Origin: Pachypanchax playfairii
Lineage: Eukaryota; Chordata; Actinopteri; Cyprinodontiformes; Aplocheilidae
Length of the DNA: 64,000 nt
Reading direction: 5' to 3'
Assembly (NCBI GenBank): GCA_006937955.1
Contig: SSNP01000081.1
Span: 1,268,076-1,332,075, forward strand
Shown: positions 61,201 to 64,000 of the stretch, piece by piece
Position numbering within the stretch: position 1 is the stretch's first letter
How the letters are laid out: every line of letters starts with the position of its first letter
The notes under the pieces: generated by a model
Database searches by the model: none
What the model was told of the DNA's origin: nothing
What the model saw: only the letters and a program-made list of their open reading frames with translations
Made by a program: the position numbers and the translations under genes

Positions 61201-64000
61201 GCTTCTGGTTTGTTTGTGTTTGAGGCTTTGAATAACTTATCTTTTTATGTAGAAGAAATTCAGGCAAAAAAAATCAATTTCAATAGTTCCTCACATGATA
61301 AGCACAAAGCAGGTTTTCGGACTGCATGGAGAGCTGTGGAGTTTGTTTTTTATATTCACCACACTAGAGAGATGAAATACCCTCTTGTACCATATACAGC
61401 CATACTGTACCCTGCTGTGATGTATCGTAGTATCATGATGTCTTTGACCCAGTAAAATCTGTCCACTAGTAAGGGAAAATGATCATTTACTTAGGAGTGA
61501 AGGTGATCCATGATGGCTGCCACAGCTAATCAACATTAGCGAAAACAAAAATGGCTTTTCCTCAGTAAACTTTAGCAATACTGAGCTGAACATCGACATG
61601 GTAGTAGCTGAGAGCGATCACCAAGACAGTCTGTGCTCTACATAATACATTTAATCTTTGCTTAAAACTTTGGCAATAATTGTTGGAGTTCCTGTTTGCA
61701 AGCAAAATATCTCATGAACTACTAATTGGATTTCAACTGAACTCTCATTGTATCTATAACAATTAGCTGTTAAAGTCAATACAATTCAACATGGCTGTCA
61801 CAACTCTTCATATGAGTAATATGTATTCTATTAATGAACGCTAGGCCTTAAATTTCAATTGTGTTTGGTCGTCTAAGATGAAAAGGTGTAATAAAAATAC
61901 ATTAGACACTGCATTCAAGTCTAAAATGGAATAAAAATAGAAAAAAAAAACAGTATAGAATTACTGTAAAGTATTTACAAGTTCCTAAACTGAGAAGGTT
62001 ACTTAAAAAGGTTGTGTAATATTTTCCTTAGTGCCAGAATGTCCCCAAAAAGAGTCTTCTCAATCCAAAGTAGCCATTCTTCTAACCTAATCTTGTCTGG
62101 ACCGGTTATTTGTCATCACATGCCACAATTTCTTGACAGAAGTAGGACGTAACAGGGAGTGAGTTAAGGGACAAATTGTCCCTCGGTGTCCCATGTACTG
62201 TTTTTGCTGGACAACCTGAGCCTGGTCTCCTGCTGAAGCTCCCAGAGCTTCTCCTGCATGAAAACATTTCGGCAAATAATCACAACACAATTAAAAATGT
62301 TGGCAGTGGGGTTACCTGGGGAGTTGAAGGTAATAATACAATTAGCGAAACGTCTGGACTGCTCATGTTTGTGTTTACTCTCAGTCACATATTAGCTCCT
62401 AAAACAAGCAGATTTACTTTTAATTAGGGGAAGTGTCCTGAGAGGATTCCAGTAATGTGGTTTTGCAGTTACTGAATTTAACAATTCACACATTTTTCCA
62501 AACATTAAATTTGTTTTGGACCCAAAAAGATGGACTAGAATTTCAAAAGACCCAGTTGTGCTTTTAATATTGAGAATCTCTGGCATCCCATCATTCGTGA
62601 TGGTTAACTATGGGTACTTGCGTTCTTATTGAAATTGTTTTCCAGTTTTAATATTTGTCCGTGTTTTTGTCCGACCACCAATGGGAAACTCAAATTAATG
62701 TTGATACTCTGGATGTTGATACTTGGCGTTCTTTGTTCTGTGTGTAACGCTGCAGGTTCTTGTGTGTGACTTGAATTGTTAGACTTGAAAATGGGGGCTT
62801 TTCATGCCAGGTTTTCCGTCTTTTTTTTTTTTCTCCCCCCACTGGAGCAGTTTTTTTTCCGACCTTAGAGAATTTTGGCAATTTGAGCATCATTCTCAGA
62901 AAAAGTTTGAGACAGATGGGAAATACATCTATGCAATGGCTCTGGCTAATGGCCCGATATGAAAGTGTGATTTGAAACACACGCCCACATGTACTTTCTC
63001 CCTCCCTCTCTTTTTCTCACACACATGCCTGTGTAGGTCCTGTCTTACCCTTCCACCTCTCTCCTCCCGTCCTCTCGTCTCTGCTCATCTTCTCCTCCTC
63101 CTCTGCCTCCTATTCAGCCTCGTCCTGACGGGGGAGCCTGTGTGTCTTATCGCCCTGCGCCAGCTGCCGCTCGAATTGGGGATCTCTGGGTCTCTTCTTC
63201 CCTCTGCTCTCCCTGCACCAAAAAACAGGGGGACAAAAATTTGGCATGCTTCACTCACGCACTGATAAATAATTAAAGCACTCATGCTTGCACACAAAGA
63301 CACACAAGGAACGACAGAAGCATACACTCATGGAGCTTATGCAGATTTCATGACGCTGAGTTATTAATTTTTATTTTGTTTTATTTTTATCCTTGAGACA
63401 AAATAATAATCCTAAAGAGGAAATACTGTCCGGCTCCTTCCAGCTGGGTTTTTCTGCTTCACACCATCATTAGACTCTTCGTTATGCCACCTGACAGTGG
63501 CTGTTAAGTGTGTTGGTGCTAACTTAATGAACCACCTGTATAGTGTCTGAAAATCTTTGCCTGTGTTTGTGAGATACAGTAACTGCTGAAAGGTCAGTCG
63601 CTGTTTAGACGAGCCCGTTAGCTTCGCTTACTTTGCTGGAACTAAACTGTAAAGCACTGAGGAGGTGGGTTTTATCTGAAACACCAGATATCCTGCAGCC
63701 ATTTGGAAAACATTTGTTTCTACCTGTGAATGTGATGTGAAGTCAAGATATTAAGTTAGCTTAAACCTGAGCTTGAATCTGGATTTGTTGGCAGTGGCAG
63801 TCCGTTTAATTTAATGGTTTCATTATATCAATAATAAAGGATTCTTTTGTTTTAATATCCTCATGAGCTCATCCATCTTTGTTGCTCTTTGAGAATATCT
63901 TTTGGAATGCTGATTTTCAGGAAGCAGATTTAGTTCGAAGCATGTAAAACCTGTCTTTTCTTTAAAACTCCAAATAATTCAATCGTCATAAGTGGATTCT

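Larger units (their letters stand above)
41319..64000 (+). other. kcnip2: kcnip2 intron 1, 5' portion
   Basis: The exon 1 donor (GTGAGTGAAC) opens a stretch with no recognisable kcnip2 exon through the window end. In particular, I could not find a frame for the KQRFLKLLPCC-type exon or for the DEFELSTV...RPEGLEQL-type core exon. Intron 1 is therefore at least 22.7 kb, which fits the large first introns of KCNIP genes. It contains the repeats listed separately below. The sequence between them (41.3-43.7, 43.8-46.1, 46.7-50.7, 53.9-56.4 and 58.2-64.0 kb) shows no supported feature. A pyrimidine-rich patch lies at 62990-63130. A stretch near 61690-61800 resembles fish repeat sequence but has no definable ends. 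Confidence 0.7.

Noticed and set aside
41319..64000. Further kcnip2 exons within the window
   Set aside because: I searched by eye for the later KChIP2 exon motifs (FLKLLPCC, HRPEGLEQL, EF-hand loops) and found none.
1..64000. CRISPR arrays, operons, prophage or bacterial insertion sequences
   Set aside because: No regularly spaced direct repeats or bacterial gene organisation; all evidence is of a teleost nuclear genome.

Overview
The window looks like ordinary teleost fish nuclear DNA. It is A+T-rich with long gene-poor stretches and microsatellites of the TG/CA type. Its repeats are families typical of fish: two Tc1-type transposons, L2-type LINE 3' ends, a Harbinger derivative, hAT, pogo-like and TTAA-flanked MITEs, and the ATCCATCC-headed teleost retro-repeat. 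Nothing bacterial, viral or CRISPR-like is present. Most open reading frames here are chance frames. I rest calls on protein motifs, splice signals or terminal repeats.

The one host gene I can name is kcnip2 (Kv channel-interacting protein 2), on the + strand. Its first coding exon is at 41246-41318. The exon encodes a 24-residue N-terminus whose second half nearly matches the KChIP2 N-terminus as I remember it, and it ends in a phase-1 GTGAGT donor. A CpG-rich promoter/5'UTR zone lies just upstream (about 40910-41245), with a CCAAT box and a Z-DNA-type alternating tract. No later kcnip2 exon is visible, so 41319-64000 is read as the start of a large intron 1.

Left part (1-41 kb) is intergenic or regulatory. 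It holds a TTAA-flanked MITE beside an L2 fragment (3.5-4.3 kb), a hAT MITE (5.1-5.5 kb), a degenerate tandem duplication (8.27-8.71 kb), a decayed L2 reverse transcriptase (11.6-12.1 kb) and a nested repeat island (16.4-17.4 kb). Further on are one copy of an unnamed TTAA element (19.5-19.9 kb), a poly-T assembly gap (21.06-21.16 kb), a pogo-like MITE (21.5 kb), a LINE pol fragment (22.5 kb), a Harbinger derivative with a SANT-like reading frame beside it (23.5-24.5 kb) and a teleost retro-repeat (37.7-38.0 kb). The rest shows no recognisable gene.

Inside kcnip2 intron 1 are a (TG)34 microsatellite (43.7 kb), a fuller inverted copy of the unnamed TTAA element (46.1-46.7 kb) and a Tc1/mariner element with DD36E spacing, perfect 29-bp ends and only two stop codons (50.68-51.90 kb). 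A second, clearly dead Tc1 of a different family follows (52.31-53.85 kb). Beyond it is a 1.1-kb TTAA-bounded element carrying a short exon with a PYMFEP motif (56.4-57.5 kb). No coordinated multi-gene system is apparent. The most interesting material is the transposon content.
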